Shown here: positions 15,393-25,741 of the stretch, piece after piece
How positions within the stretch are numbered: the stretch's first letter is position 1
Layout: the number at the start of each line of letters is the position of its first letter
NCBI RefSeq assembly: GCF_009728145.1
Contig: NZ_WOCA01000017.1
Span: 23,205 to 87,204 of the forward strand
From: Ornithinibacillus caprae
GTDB taxonomy: Bacteria > Bacillota > Bacilli > Bacillales > Amphibacillaceae
Direction: 5' to 3'
Length of the DNA: 64,000 nucleotides
The notes under the pieces: model-generated
Seen by the model: only the letters and a program-made list of their open reading frames with translations
Told to the model about the DNA's origin: nothing
Database searches by the model: none
Program-made: the position numbers and the translations under genes

Positions 15393-17582
15393 ATGAACAA
15401 ATTTTTTAAGAATAAGTTTGGAATGATACCACCAATCGTAAAAATACCACTGTCTGTTTTTATGATTATTTTACTACTTAGTTTGATCGGCTATGCATTT
15501 ATTTTATACGGAGGTAAGTTAGTAGTAAATGAAGAAAATCTTATTCTTGATGCTTCAACAACAATTGAAACAAAAGATGGAGAAATTATAGGTACACTGT
15601 ATGATGAGCATCGTGATCCAATAGAAATTGAAGATATCCCGGATCATGTGCTAGAAGCTTTCATTGCAATTGAAGATAAACGATTTTATCAACACGGTGG
15701 TGTGGATTTTCGCTCCGTAGTCCGTGCAGTTTATCGTGATATCGTAGCGATGAATAAAGTGGAAGGTGCCAGTACCGTAACACAACAAGTAGCAAAGAAC
15801 TTATTTCTATATAATGATAAAACATGGATGCGAAAAACGAAGGAAGTTATGGCATCGATCTATTTAGAACGCAATTTTTCTAAGAGTAGAATACTAGAAT
15901 TATATGTTAATAGTATTTACTTTGGTCATGGTATGTATGGTATTGAAGCTGCTTCACAACATTATTTCTCCAAACCTGCTAGTGATTTAACGGTATCGGA
16001 AGGTGCGTTATTAGCTGGGATGGTTAAAGCACCAAATGGTTATTCCCCGATTGATCATCCAGACAAGGCTCTTGAGCGTAGAAACGTTGTATTAAAAGCA
16101 ATGGAAAATGCCAATATGCTATCTACTGAAGAACGACTTACCGAGCAGGGGAAAACATTAGGATTAAATATCCAGGAAAAGAAAGCAAGACCTTGGTTAG
16201 ATAGTTATATTGACTTAGTACTGAAGGAAGCTGTTGAAACCCATCAATTGTCTATCGAAGAATTAAAACGCGGAGGATATCGAATTGTTGTAAATATTGA
16301 CGAATCAACGCAGCAATTGGCTTATGAACAATTTCAAAATGAACAATATTTCCCAGGAAATACGAAGGATGTCGAAGGTGCTTTTGTCATGATGAAACAT
16401 AGTACTGGTGAAATTGTGGCTGCTGTTGGTGGAAGGAAGTATACACTAGGCGATTTAAATCGGGTTACAGTCAATAGGCAGCCTGGTTCTACAATCAAAC
16501 CCATAGCTGTATATGGACCAGCTTTGATGCAAGAAGCGTATCAACCTTATACACTTATTCCTGATGAACTAAATGATTACGATGGTTATACTGCAACAAA
16601 TATTGATGGGAAATATGAGGGGATTGTCTCTATTTATCAGGCCATTTTACATTCAAAGAATGCATCAGCTGTGTGGCTCCTAGATCAAATTGGGATTTCC
16701 TATGCGAAAAATTATCTTGATAAAATGGATATTTCGATACCAGATGATGGTTTAGCCCTGGCTCTCGGTGGTCTAACGGAAGGGATTTCACCACTTCAAA
16801 TGATGGAAGCTTATAGTACCTTTATTAATGATGGAAAAGTTGTTGGCTCTTCTACAATTAATCGAATTTATGATCGAGAAGACGAGCTGCTTTATCAAAT
16901 GAAGAAGCAGGAAACGGAAGTCTTTTCTCCACAAGTTGCATGGGATATAACAGAAATATTATCAACTACTGTTCAAGATGGAACCGCAAAGGCTGGTAAT
17001 TTTAACAAAGCATTAGCTGGTAAAACCGGAACCACTGAGCATCCTCATGCAAATGGGAATAAAGATGTTTGGTTTGTAGGCTATACACCAGAATATGTTA
17101 GCGCAACTTGGATGGGGTATGATCGTTCAGATGAAAATCATTATCTGACAGGTGGTAGTAGCTATCCAACAGAATTAACAAAGAAAATTTTATCCGAAAT
17201 GGATAAAAGAAATACATTGTCTGGAGAGTTTGACAAACCTGATCATGTGAAAGAATTACCAAAACCAATCATTTTACCACAAATAGCTGATTTAAATGCA
17301 GAATATACTTTTGGAGGTATTTCCCTTGTGAAAGGAAAGTTGACCTGGAATGGTTCTGATGATGATCGTGTGATCTATCGAATCTATCAGGAAAAGCCAG
17401 GTATAGATGAACGGGTTGGTGAAGTGACAGGGGAATCTGAATATGTGATAGATAAACTAAATCTATTTCAATCTAGTCATTTTTATGTTGTTCCTTATGA
17501 TCCATTAACCAAGATGGAAGGGGAGCGTTCTGACAAAGTAGAATTAGCTTTTAAATGGCAACAACGTATTGGTGGACTTTAA
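15393..17582 (+). CDS. pbpF: bifunctional class A penicillin-binding protein, PbpF type
   Basis: A 729-residue peptidoglycan synthase. One N-terminal membrane helix (about residues 17-40), then a GT51 glycosyltransferase domain with catalytic Glu94 in EDKRFYQHGG, GASTVTQQ and the ELYVNSIYFG motif, then a transpeptidase domain with STIK (Ser366), SKN (421-423) and KTG (544-546), and a C-terminal Ig/fibronectin-like tail (about 635-725). It polymerises glycan strands and cross-links them; in B. subtilis pbpF acts around sporulation and germination. A TATAAT box stands at about 15348. The next gene is hemE, as in B. subtilis. Confidence 0.9.
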   Translation: MNKFFKNKFGMIPPIVKIPLSVFMIILLLSLIGYAFILYGGKLVVNEENLILDASTTIETKDGEIIGTLYDEHRDPIEIEDIPDHVLEAFIAIEDKRFYQHGGVDFRSVVRAVYRDIVAMNKVEGASTVTQQVAKNLFLYNDKTWMRKTKEVMASIYLERNFSKSRILELYVNSIYFGHGMYGIEAASQHYFSKPASDLTVSEGALLAGMVKAPNGYSPIDHPDKALERRNVVLKAMENANMLSTEERLTEQGKTLGLNIQEKKARPWLDSYIDLVLKEAVETHQLSIEELKRGGYRIVVNIDESTQQLAYEQFQNEQYFPGNTKDVEGAFVMMKHSTGEIVAAVGGRKYTLGDLNRVTVNRQPGSTIKPIAVYGPALMQEAYQPYTLIPDELNDYDGYTATNIDGKYEGIVSIYQAILHSKNASAVWLLDQIGISYAKNYLDKMDISIPDDGLALALGGLTEGISPLQMMEAYSTFINDGKVVGSSTINRIYDREDELLYQMKKQETEVFSPQVAWDITEILSTTVQDGTAKAGNFNKALAGKTGTTEHPHANGNKDVWFVGYTPEYVSATWMGYDRSDENHYLTGGSSYPTELTKKILSEMDKRNTLSGEFDKPDHVKELPKPIILPQIADLNAEYTFGGISLVKGKLTWNGSDDDRVIYRIYQEKPGIDERVGEVTGESEYVIDKLNLFQSSHFYVVPYDPLTKMEGERSDKVELAFKWQQRIGGL

Positions 17583-17593
17583 AGGTAATATTA

Positions 17594-17629
17594 ACATCAG
17601 TTATGTCTAAAATAGAACATAACTGATGT
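17594..17629 (+). terminator. hairpin after pbpF
   Basis: ACATCAGTTATGT pairs with ACATAACTGATGT, a 13-bp perfect stem. Only a weak T stretch follows (GCTTTAC), so termination may be partial. Confidence 0.55.
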
Positions 17630-17661
17630 GCTTTACAAGCTATTCAAAATTCGTCAAATTC

Positions 17662-17699
17662 ATGACAATAGGGCGAGTTTACTATACACTGACGGTGTA
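17662..17699 (+). promoter_or_regulatory. possible promoter/operator of hemEHY
   Basis: ATGACA (17662-17667) and TATACA (17683-17688) are separated by 15 bp, shorter than ideal. The inverted repeat TACAC-tgacg-GTGTA (17685-17699) overlaps the -10 box and could be an operator. The regulator is unknown. Confidence 0.3.
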
Positions 17700-17766
17700 A
17701 AAAGATATAGTAGAAGAGGATAAAATTGATATAGAACCGTAATGGACAGCTATGGAAAAGGGTGAA

Positions 17767-18804
17767 ATGATGACTAGAAAGATTAATGATACTATTATTA
17801 GAGCCTACAAAGGTGAATCTGTGGACTACACACCTGCTTGGTTTATGCGCCAAGCTGGCAGATCGCAAGAGGAGTACCGAAAATTAAAAGAGAAATACTC
17901 GTTATTTGAAATAACACATCAGCCTGAACTTTGTGCATATGTAACACGATTGCCTGTTGAACAATATGACGTAGATGCAGCAATCTTGTACAAAGATATC
18001 ATGTCGCCACTACCTGCTATTGGTGTTGATGTAGATATTAAAGCAGGCATTGGACCAGTAATTAGCAATCCAATAAAAAACATTCAAGATGTTGAGAATC
18101 TAGGAACGATTAATCCAAGTGAGGATGTACCATACGTTTTAGAGACTATTCGCATTCTTACGGAGAAGCAACTTTCCGTTCCGCTAATAGGATTCAGTGG
18201 TGCACCATTCACATTAGCGAGTTACATGATTGAAGGCGGCCCATCTAAAAACTACAGTAAAGTAAAAGCATTTATGTATCGTGATACAGATGCATGGTTT
18301 GCATTAATGGATAAACTAGCTGATATGACGATTACATATGTGAAAGCACAAATTGATGCCGGAGCAAAAGCAATTCAAATTTTTGACTCGTGGGTTGGAG
18401 CATTAAATGCAAGTGATTACCGTGTTTACATTAAACCAATTATGACACGAATATTTGCTGAATTACAAAAGGAGAATGTTCCATTAGTCATGTTTGGTGT
18501 TGGTGCTAGTCATTTACTTTTAGAGTGGAATGATCTTCCTCTAGATGTAATTGGATTAGATTGGCGTACATCTATTGCAGAAGCACGTGAATTAGGTGTA
18601 ACGAAAGTACTACAAGGAAATTTAGATCCAGCTATTTTACTTTCTGACTGGGATACCATTGAAACACGTACGAAAGAAATTCTTGATCAATCCATTGCTG
18701 ATGGTAGACATGTATTCAATTTAGGACATGGTGTTACACCAGATATTAACCCAGAAATATTAAAGAAACTGACAAATTTAATTCATTCATATTCCAAACG
18801 GTAG
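17767..18804 (+). CDS. hemE: uroporphyrinogen decarboxylase
   Basis: About 345 residues. It converts uroporphyrinogen III to coproporphyrinogen III. The N-terminal signature [16 protein letters not shown], the conserved [17 protein letters not shown] segment, FDSWVGAL, and [13 protein letters not shown] near the C-terminus are all family hallmarks. Two adjacent ATG codons (17767 and 17770) follow AAGGGTG; either may be used. First gene of hemE-hemH-hemY, the coproporphyrin-dependent haem pathway of Gram-positive bacteria. Confidence 0.95.
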   Translation: MMTRKINDTIIRAYKGESVDYTPAWFMRQAGRSQEEYRKLKEKYSLFEITHQPELCAYVTRLPVEQYDVDAAILYKDIMSPLPAIGVDVDIKAGIGPVISNPIKNIQDVENLGTINPSEDVPYVLETIRILTEKQLSVPLIGFSGAPFTLASYMIEGGPSKNYSKVKAFMYRDTDAWFALMDKLADMTITYVKAQIDAGAKAIQIFDSWVGALNASDYRVYIKPIMTRIFAELQKENVPLVMFGVGASHLLLEWNDLPLDVIGLDWRTSIAEARELGVTKVLQGNLDPAILLSDWDTIETRTKEILDQSIADGRHVFNLGHGVTPDINPEILKKLTNLIHSYSKR

Positions 18805-18842
18805 TTCGTTGGAAATAGCATACTATTGAAGAGGTGTTTAAA

Positions 18843-19778
18843 GTGGAAAGAAAAAAAATAGGACTATTAGTCATGGCATATGGTACGCCTTACAAAGAAG
18901 AGGACATTGAACCGTATTACACACACATTCGACACGGAAGAAAACCTTCACCAGAAGCTTTACAGGATTTAAAAGATCGTTATAAAGCAATCGGAGGAAT
19001 TTCTCCATTAGCAAAAATTACAGAACAACAAGCAAAAGCTATTGAAAAAAAGCTGAATGAATCACAAGAAGAATATGAATTTAACGTGTATATTGGTCTA
19101 AAACATATCGCACCATTTATTGAGGATGCAGTTGAACAAATGGCTAAGGATGGTATTGAAGAAGCAGTATCTATTGTTTTAGCACCACATTATTCAACAT
19201 TTAGTGTAAAATCCTATAATGGTCGTGCACAGGAAGAAGCAGATAAATTTGGTATTTCCATTTCTTCGGTTGAGAGTTGGTATGACGAGCCTGGATTTAT
19301 TAAATACTGGGCGGATCAGATTAAAGCAGAATATGCAAAAATGTCAGATGAAGAACGTGACAATGCAGTTCTTGTCGTATCTGCACACAGTTTACCGGAA
19401 AAAATCTTACAATACGGAGATCCATATGCGGATCAATTAAAAGAGACTGCAAAGCTTATTTCTGAAGAAACTGGTATCACAGAATATGCACTTGGATGGC
19501 AAAGTGAAGGAAACACTCCTGATCCATGGCTAGGACCAGATGTGCAAGACTTAACACGTGAGTTATATGAGGAAAAAGGCTACCGTGCGTTTGTATATGC
19601 TCCAGTTGGATTTATTGCAGACCACCTAGAGGTTCTTTATGATAATGATTACGAATGTAAAGTAGTTTGTGATGAGCTTGGTGTAAGCTACTACCGTCCA
19701 GAAATGCCAAATGTTCATCCGCAATTTATTGAAACATTAGCAGGTGTGGTACTAAATAAAGTAAAGCGTGATGCGTAA
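18843..19778 (+). CDS. hemH: coproporphyrin ferrochelatase
   Basis: A 311-residue ferrochelatase, the length of B. subtilis HemH (now CpfC). It inserts iron into coproporphyrin [23 protein letters not shown], the catalytic His in [10 protein letters not shown] and the [15 protein letters not shown] segment are seen. I chose GTG 18843 because GAAGAGGTG lies 6 bases upstream. Its stop codon TAA overlaps the ATG of hemY by one base. Confidence 0.95.
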   Translation: MERKKIGLLVMAYGTPYKEEDIEPYYTHIRHGRKPSPEALQDLKDRYKAIGGISPLAKITEQQAKAIEKKLNESQEEYEFNVYIGLKHIAPFIEDAVEQMAKDGIEEAVSIVLAPHYSTFSVKSYNGRAQEEADKFGISISSVESWYDEPGFIKYWADQIKAEYAKMSDEERDNAVLVVSAHSLPEKILQYGDPYADQLKETAKLISEETGITEYALGWQSEGNTPDPWLGPDVQDLTRELYEEKGYRAFVYAPVGFIADHLEVLYDNDYECKVVCDELGVSYYRPEMPNVHPQFIETLAGVVLNKVKRDA

Positions 19779-21181
19779 TGGCTGCACATAAAACCATTGT
19801 AATAGTAGGTGGCGGAATAACCGGGTTATCCGCTGCTTACTATTTACAAAAAGAAATCAAAGCGAATAGCTTACCGTATGAAGTAAAGCTTGTTGAAGCT
19901 AGTGAACGCCTTGGTGGTAAAATACAAACCTACCAAAAAGATGGATTTACCATTGAACGAGGTCCAGATTCATTTCTTGCAAGAAAAAAACCTGCTGTAA
20001 AACTTGCCGAAGAAGTTGGTCTTGGAGAACAATTAATTCGCAATGGTACTGGGCAATCGTATATTTTGGTTAATAACCAATTGCATAAGATGCCAAGTGG
20101 AGCGTTTATGGGTATTCCGACACAAGTTCGTCCGTTCTTATTTTCCGGTATTTTTTCGATGAAAGGGAAACTTAGGGCTGGATTTGATTTTATCCTACCA
20201 AAAGGAGAGCCTATTAGTGATCAATCACTAGGTGCATTTTTCCGCCGTCGCTTTGGGGATGAGTTAGTTGAAAACCTTATTGAACCACTGTTATCTGGTA
20301 TCTATGCTGGTGATATTGATGACATGAGTCTTATGTCAACATTCCCGAACTTTTATAAATTAGAGCAAGAGCATCGAAGTCTAGTAAAAGGACTACAAAA
20401 ATCGATGCCGAAACCGCAAAAATCAACTGGTAAGAAGCCAGGAATGTTTTACTCGCTTCCAGATGGATTAGAATCATTAGTTACGAAGGTTACTGAGAAA
20501 CTTGATGAAGGAACAGTGACATTAGGTACTACAGTTGACCATGTCGAGAAAAAAGAAAATGGCTACCATTTATTACTGAGTAATGGCGAAGTGTATAAAG
20601 CAGACGCAGTTATTATGGCAGCACCACATTATACGCTTCCAAAGATATTTAGTCAGTATGATTTCTTTAGATCATTTAATGATATGCCAGCGACATCTGT
20701 TGCAAATGTTGCCTTGGCATTTGATGAATCAGCTATTAAGAAAGATATTGATGGTACAGGTTTCGTTGTATCACGAAATAGTGACTATCGTATAACTGCT
20801 TGTACGTGGACCCACAAAAAATGGCCGTCGACAACACCAAAAGGAAAAGCGTTAGTTCGTTGCTACGTAGGTAGACCAAGTGACCAATCAGTTGTAGATT
20901 TATCAGACGATGAAATTATAGATATTGTTTTAAAAGATTTAAATAAAACGATGGACATTACAGCAGAGCCAGAATTCAGTGTAGTAACTCGCTGGAAAAA
21001 TGCCATGCCACAGTATACAGTCGGTCATCAAGAGCGAATCGCCAATATTCGTAAGGAAGCTCGCGAACAATTGCCAGGATTGTTTTTAACTGGTAGTTCA
21101 TTTGAAGGCATTGGAGTTCCAGACTGTATCGAACAAGGTGAAAAAGCGGTAAGTGATGTATTAGAATTTTTGCAAGACTAG
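19778..21181 (+). CDS. hemY: coproporphyrinogen III oxidase (HemY/CgoX)
   Basis: A 467-residue FAD enzyme. The dinucleotide-binding motif GGGITGLSAAYYL (residues 11-23), the RLGGKIQTYQKDGFTIERGPDSFLA segment split over residues 45-70, and the C-terminal FAD contact GIGVPDCIEQGEKA fit the Gram-positive HemY family, which oxidises coproporphyrinogen III to coproporphyrin III with oxygen. The start overlaps the hemH stop, so it is translationally coupled. HemQ, the final enzyme, is not in this window. Confidence 0.95.
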   Translation: MAAHKTIVIVGGGITGLSAAYYLQKEIKANSLPYEVKLVEASERLGGKIQTYQKDGFTIERGPDSFLARKKPAVKLAEEVGLGEQLIRNGTGQSYILVNNQLHKMPSGAFMGIPTQVRPFLFSGIFSMKGKLRAGFDFILPKGEPISDQSLGAFFRRRFGDELVENLIEPLLSGIYAGDIDDMSLMSTFPNFYKLEQEHRSLVKGLQKSMPKPQKSTGKKPGMFYSLPDGLESLVTKVTEKLDEGTVTLGTTVDHVEKKENGYHLLLSNGEVYKADAVIMAAPHYTLPKIFSQYDFFRSFNDMPATSVANVALAFDESAIKKDIDGTGFVVSRNSDYRITACTWTHKKWPSTTPKGKALVRCYVGRPSDQSVVDLSDDEIIDIVLKDLNKTMDITAEPEFSVVTRWKNAMPQYTVGHQERIANIRKEAREQLPGLFLTGSSFEGIGVPDCIEQGEKAVSDVLEFLQD

Positions 21182-21186
21182 TTGAT

Positions 21187-21228
21187 AAGACTAGTTTCAG
21201 TATGAGTGCTGAGACTGGTCTTTTTTTT
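21187..21228 (+). terminator. terminator of hemEHY
   Basis: AAGACTAGTTTCAG pairs with CTGAGACTGGTCTT (one G-T), followed by eight T. Confidence 0.9.
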
Positions 21229-21302
21229 GGTAGATCAGACAATGTAAGGCTTATTATCTGGATGATTGAAACGAAGGCTTTTACTATAAAAGTCGATGTA
21301 TG

Positions 21303-21597
21303 AGCAGGCGGAAACATCGGACACGAGAGCGAGAACATCGGACACGGGAGCGAGAACATCGGACAGAAGAACGGAAACATCGGACACGAGAGTGGGAACA
21401 TCGGACACGGGAGCGAGAACATCGGACACAAGAGCGGAAACATCGGACACGAGAGTGGGATCATCGGACACAAGAGCGGAAACATCGGACACGAGAGCAG
21501 GAACATCGGACACGGGAGCGGGAACATCGGACACGGGAGCGGGAACATCGGACACGGGAGCGGGAACATCGGACACGAGAGCGAGAACATCGGACTA
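21303..21597. repeat. 21-bp tandem repeat array, 14 copies (family A, array 2)
   Basis: Fourteen copies of the same 21-bp unit as at 900-1132, consensus GAACATCGGACACGAGAG plus three bases, lie between the hemY terminator and the pepF terminator. One copy has GGATCATCGG in place of GGAACATCGG; most differences between copies fall in the 8-base linker. All six frames are largely open and give pseudo-proteins such as repeated EREHRTR, SDTGAR, CPMFPL; there is no proper start site and one such frame runs antisense through hemY. I regard it as non-coding. Confidence 0.95.
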
Positions 21598-21623
21598 CTC
21601 CAGATCCTCATTAATCAATAAAA

Positions 21624-21653
21624 ACAGGATCCCAAGCCAAACTAGGATCCTGT
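21624..21653 (-). terminator. terminator of pepF
   Basis: ACAGGATCC and GGATCCTGT form a perfect stem; on the minus strand TTTTTATT follows. Confidence 0.8.
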
Positions 21654-21662
21654 CTTATCTAT

Positions 21663-23477
21663 TTATTCGTAACTCTTTTCTAATTCATCAACTAATGAGC
21701 CAACGAAGGCAACTGCTTCTTTAATAGCGTCTGGTTTGGACATGTCGACACCAGCTTTTTTGATTAGATCAAGTGGTTTTAATGTGCCACCAGCTTTTAG
21801 AACTTCTAACCAGTTATCAGCAGCAGATTTTCCTTCTGATTGAATTTTTTGTGCAACAGCTGTAGAAACGGTTAACCCCGCAGAATATGTGTATGGATAT
21901 AGACCCATGTAATAATGTGGTTGGCGCATCCAGGTTAGGCCTGCATCTTCATCAAACTTAACTGCGTCACCCCAGAAGTTTTCAAGTGCTTCTTGTTTTT
22001 GTTGAGTTAATACACTTGCAGTTAGTGGTGTGCCACCTTCAGCTAAATCGTAAACACGTCGTTGGTATTCACCCTCTAACAGGTGAGTAACAAAGTTATG
22101 ATAATACGTTCCAAGTAATTGAGTGATTACCCAACGTTTCATACGCTTATCTTCCGTTTTACTTAATAAGTGATTTGCTAATAGCAACTCATTGATGGTA
22201 GAAGGTGCTTCTACAAAATAAGTAGATGGACGAGTATTTACTAGAGATTGATATTTTCCGGCTAGATAGAAATGACCAGCGTGTCCGAGTTCATGTGCTA
22301 ATACAAAAGCACCCCTCATTGTATCTGTCCATGTAATTAAGATATATGGATGAACTCCATAAGGACTAGAACAGAATGCTCCAGTTTGTTTTCCAACGTT
22401 GTCAGCTAAATCAACCCAACGGTCGTTTAGGCCCTTTTGCATGATTTCACTATATTCAGGTCCCATTACTTCTAATGCTTCAAGGATCACTGACTTAGCT
22501 TCTTCATACGTAGTTTTTGGATTAAATTCAGGATCTAGTGGTGCCTTTAAGTCTTCATAATGTAACGCATCTAATCCTAGCTTTTCTTTCTTCAATTTTG
22601 CATAACGACGCATATGTGGTGCTAATTCTTCTTGGATCACATCAAGTTGGTTATGATACATTTCTTTTGTAACTTGTTGAGATGCTAACAACATATCTGT
22701 AACAGAATCATAGTTACGAAGACGTGACATGGTAACTTGCTTGGTAACTTCTGTTGCATATGTTGCGGCAAATGTATTTTTATATTGATTTAATGTTTTT
22801 GTGAAAGATTTATAAGCATCACGACGAATTCGTGTGTTTGTTTCTAATTCATAACGATCTTCGTATAATGCAGCTGACATTGGTAACTCATTACCATCAT
22901 CATCTTTAATAGAATCGAAAATCATATCAGCTGACTTGCTACGACCATATATCATATATGGCGCACCATGAACTTCACTAAGCGCAGCTAATGTTTCTTC
23001 AATTTCAGGAGATAATGTGTATGGCTTCTCTTCTAATGTATCAGCAAGCATTTTTTTGTAAGTTACAAGTCCTTCTTCTTCCTGTAAAAAGCTTTCCACT
23101 TGTTCCTCAGAAAGAGTTAATAATTCAGATTGAACAAAAGATAACTTCGCTCCTATACTTGCCATCGCAGAAGATACTTTAGCTGAATCACGTTGGTTAT
23201 TTGGATCACTACCATCTGCATTAGAACGTAAACTAGCATATGTAGCTACGCGAATAATACGCTTGCGATAGTTTTCTAATGCTGTAAGACCGTTTAATAG
23301 AGTAGTAGAATCATTCACTAATTTCCCTTTATATTGTGTTACTTCGGTTACATCAGCTTGTACAGCTTTCAATTCTTTTTCCCAAGCTTCATCTGACGGA
23401 AATAAATCTGTTAAATCCCACGTTTGGCTCTCAGGTACTTCAGAGCGTTGTAAACGGGTCGCTTTAGTAGTTGTCAT
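21663..23477 (-). CDS. pepF: oligoendopeptidase F
   Basis: A 604-residue M3 family zinc peptidase. The zinc site HELGH is at residues 395-399, with the downstream helix that carries the third ligand Glu (NELLLANHLL). It cleaves oligopeptides of roughly 7-17 residues in the cytoplasm. ATG 23477 follows GGAAGGGGA; the preceding in-frame TTG is unlikely. Divergent from the yhfH/yhfI region and with its own terminator. Confidence 0.92.
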   Translation of the reverse strand: MTTTKATRLQRSEVPESQTWDLTDLFPSDEAWEKELKAVQADVTEVTQYKGKLVNDSTTLLNGLTALENYRKRIIRVATYASLRSNADGSDPNNQRDSAKVSSAMASIGAKLSFVQSELLTLSEEQVESFLQEEEGLVTYKKMLADTLEEKPYTLSPEIEETLAALSEVHGAPYMIYGRSKSADMIFDSIKDDDGNELPMSAALYEDRYELETNTRIRRDAYKSFTKTLNQYKNTFAATYATEVTKQVTMSRLRNYDSVTDMLLASQQVTKEMYHNQLDVIQEELAPHMRRYAKLKKEKLGLDALHYEDLKAPLDPEFNPKTTYEEAKSVILEALEVMGPEYSEIMQKGLNDRWVDLADNVGKQTGAFCSSPYGVHPYILITWTDTMRGAFVLAHELGHAGHFYLAGKYQSLVNTRPSTYFVEAPSTINELLLANHLLSKTEDKRMKRWVITQLLGTYYHNFVTHLLEGEYQRRVYDLAEGGTPLTASVLTQQKQEALENFWGDAVKFDEDAGLTWMRQPHYYMGLYPYTYSAGLTVSTAVAQKIQSEGKSAADNWLEVLKAGGTLKPLDLIKKAGVDMSKPDAIKEAVAFVGSLVDELEKSYE

Positions 23478-23683
23478 TGTCAAATCCCCTTCCTAAATAA
23501 AAAAAGTGTTTCGGTACTCTAAATATTATAATATAAATTTAACTAGAATGATATGACTTTTCAGTATTTTTCCGAAAAAAATACAGCTATTAATCTAATA
23601 GCTGCTCATAGAAAGGAAGTATAGTGTTATAATACAGTTAAAACAGATTGTTAAACTATTATTTTGGTTATACTACAATTGAA

Positions 23684-23812
23684 TTATCTAGCCGGATGAT
23701 CACATTCGTCACAAACATTGCCATAGCAGTCAGCTTTTTCATCCATCTCCTGACCGCATTGATGGCATTTTTTCTTAGGTAGATTCCTGAAAAATTCAAT
23801 GACGTTTATCAT
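23684..23812 (-). CDS. yhfH: small zinc-ribbon-like protein YhfH
   Basis: A 42-residue protein not long enough for most ORF callers. It starts MINVIEFFRNLPKKKCHQCG and has five Cys (16, 19, 29, 34, 37) in a CxxC...CxxxxCxxC pattern, suggesting metal binding. It resembles the B. subtilis YhfH family in length, Cys pattern and in lying divergently next to yhfI. AAGGGGGAGC precedes the ATG. The function is unknown. Confidence 0.8.
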   Translation of the reverse strand: MINVIEFFRNLPKKKCHQCGQEMDEKADCYGNVCDECDHPAR

Positions 23813-23908
23813 TTGGCTCCCCCTTTGTGTAGTTAAACCTATTGTATTATAACAGTATGATTGGTGTCAATTGTGTGTTACAACAAAAATAAAAAATGAG
23901 GTGAATGT

Positions 23909-24640
23909 ATGAAGCTAACTGTAATTGGGTTTTGGGGTGGATACCCTGCACCAAACGGAGCTACATCCTCGTACTTATTGGAAAAAGATGATTTTAGTTT
24001 ACTTATTGATGCAGGAAGTGGCTCATTGTCAAAGCTACAAACTAAAAAACATGTGATGGATATTGATGCAGTTATTCTATCGCATTATCATCATGACCAT
24101 GTAGCAGATATTGGAGTTTTACAATATGCTTGGCTTGTTCAATCTTATTTAAGAGAAACCAAAGAAATTTTACCGATATATGGTCATACAGAAGATATGG
24201 CCAAATTTGAAACATTAACACATGAATGCACGGAAGGTGTTGCTTATGATCCATCCGAGACATTAAAAATAGGTCCTTTCTCAATTACATTCCAACCAAC
24301 AAATCATCCAGTTCCATGTTATGGTATGCGAATAACAGATGGGGAAAGTGTGATTGTATATACAGCAGACACAAGCTATAAAGAAGAATGGGTTTCCTTT
24401 AGTAAAGATGCCGATTTGCTCATTACAGATTGCAATTTTTATGCCGATCAAGACGGTTCTAATGCAGGACATATGACAAGTAAAGAGGGGGGTATGATTG
24501 CTGCTAAAGCTAATGTAGATGAATTAGTGTTAAGTCACCTGCCCCAATATCGGGATACCCGAGATTTAGTTCATGAAGCAGGGGAACAATTTACGGGTAA
24601 GATACGCTTGGCAGAAGAGGGATTAACTTGGGAAAAATGA
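23909..24640 (+). CDS. yhfI: MBL-fold metallo-hydrolase YhfI
   Basis: A 243-residue metallo-beta-lactamase-fold protein with the metal motif HYHHDH at residues 59-64 and further His in NHPVPCYGMRI and GHMTSKEGG, plus a C-terminal SHLPQY. It resembles RNase Z/phosphodiesterase-like MBL hydrolases and matches B. subtilis YhfI in length and position before lplJ. The substrate is unknown. GAGGTGA precedes the ATG. Confidence 0.85.
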   Translation: MKLTVIGFWGGYPAPNGATSSYLLEKDDFSLLIDAGSGSLSKLQTKKHVMDIDAVILSHYHHDHVADIGVLQYAWLVQSYLRETKEILPIYGHTEDMAKFETLTHECTEGVAYDPSETLKIGPFSITFQPTNHPVPCYGMRITDGESVIVYTADTSYKEEWVSFSKDADLLITDCNFYADQDGSNAGHMTSKEGGMIAAKANVDELVLSHLPQYRDTRDLVHEAGEQFTGKIRLAEEGLTWEK

Positions 24641-24713
24641 GAGGTTTCTTTTGATTACTCCCATTCTTTCCATTAAACTAATATATAGAGTCAAGTTCTA
24701 GGAGGGACAAGTC

Positions 24714-25709
24714 ATGAAATTTATTGATAATCAAGGGATTACAGATCCAACCATTAACCTTGCAATAGAAGAATATATTCTACAAAACTTTGGTGAGAAG
24801 GATACATATCTATTATTTTATATTAACAAACCTTCTATCATCATTGGTAGAAACCAAAATACCATAGAGGAAATAAATACAGATTATGTTGAAGAAAATG
24901 GGATTAAAGTAGTTCGTCGTTTGTCAGGTGGTGGAGCTGTTTATCATGATGAGCAAAACTTAAACTTTAGCTTTATTACCAAAGATGATGGCGAGAGTTT
25001 CCATAACTTCGAAAAATTTACGAAGCCTGTTGTTGAAGCATTACAAAAATTAGGGGTGCCAGCAGAATTAAGTGGGAGAAATGATTTGGTAGCTGGTGGA
25101 CGTAAAATTTCTGGTAATGCGATGTTCTCTACTAAAGGGCGTATGTTTAGTCATGGAACATTAATGTTAGATTCTGAAATCGAAAATGTCGTTAAAGCAT
25201 TAAAAGTGAAAAAAGAGAAAATCGAATCTAAAGGAATTAAATCTATTCGTAGCCGTGTAGCAAACATTTCTGAATTCTTGGATGAGAAAATCTCAATGGA
25301 AGATTTTAAAGAGCTTATTTTAAAGCATATCTTTGATGTAGAGGACGTTAAGGATGTTCCACGCTATGAGTTAACAGAAGAGGATTGGAAAAACATTCAT
25401 AAGATTTCTGAAGAACGCTACCAAAAATGGGAATGGAATTATGGTAAATCACCAGCATTCAATTTTCAGGTTTCTCATAAATTCCCAGCAGGTCTTTTAG
25501 ATGTTCGTCTAGACGTGAAAAAAGGAGTTATTGAAAACTGTAAAATCTTTGGAGATTTCTTTGGATTAGGAGAAGTGAAAGAGCTTGAGAATAAAATTAT
25601 CGGTGTTCGCCATGAGAAGAACGCAATTGAAGAAGCACTTGCAGATGTAGATGTTTCTCATTATTTAGGTAGAATTACCAAGGAAGACTTAATCAACTTA
25701 ATTTATTAA
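24714..25709 (+). CDS. lplJ: lipoate-protein ligase LplJ
   Basis: A 331-residue ligase that activates free lipoate with ATP and attaches it to E2 subunits or GcvH. Motifs: RRLSGGGAVYHD (residues 68-79), the catalytic Lys131 in GRKISGNA, and a C-terminal accessory domain (about 245-331) as in LplA/LplJ. AGGAGGG precedes the ATG. Position after yhfI equals the B. subtilis order. Confidence 0.93.
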   Translation: MKFIDNQGITDPTINLAIEEYILQNFGEKDTYLLFYINKPSIIIGRNQNTIEEINTDYVEENGIKVVRRLSGGGAVYHDEQNLNFSFITKDDGESFHNFEKFTKPVVEALQKLGVPAELSGRNDLVAGGRKISGNAMFSTKGRMFSHGTLMLDSEIENVVKALKVKKEKIESKGIKSIRSRVANISEFLDEKISMEDFKELILKHIFDVEDVKDVPRYELTEEDWKNIHKISEERYQKWEWNYGKSPAFNFQVSHKFPAGLLDVRLDVKKGVIENCKIFGDFFGLGEVKELENKIIGVRHEKNAIEEALADVDVSHYLGRITKEDLINLIY

Positions 25710-25714
25710 TCAAA

Positions 25715-25741
25715 AGTAGCTCACATCGTTGAGCTATTTTT
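25715..25741 (+). terminator. terminator of lplJ
   Basis: AGTAGCTCA pairs with TGAGCTATT around a 6-base loop, followed by TTTT. Confidence 0.8.

Noticed and set aside
20976..21724. Long repeat-derived frames over the second 21-bp array, including one antisense into hemY
   Set aside because: Same cause as the first array; the antisense part overlaps an intact, well-conserved hemY, and start sites lack ribosome-binding sites.
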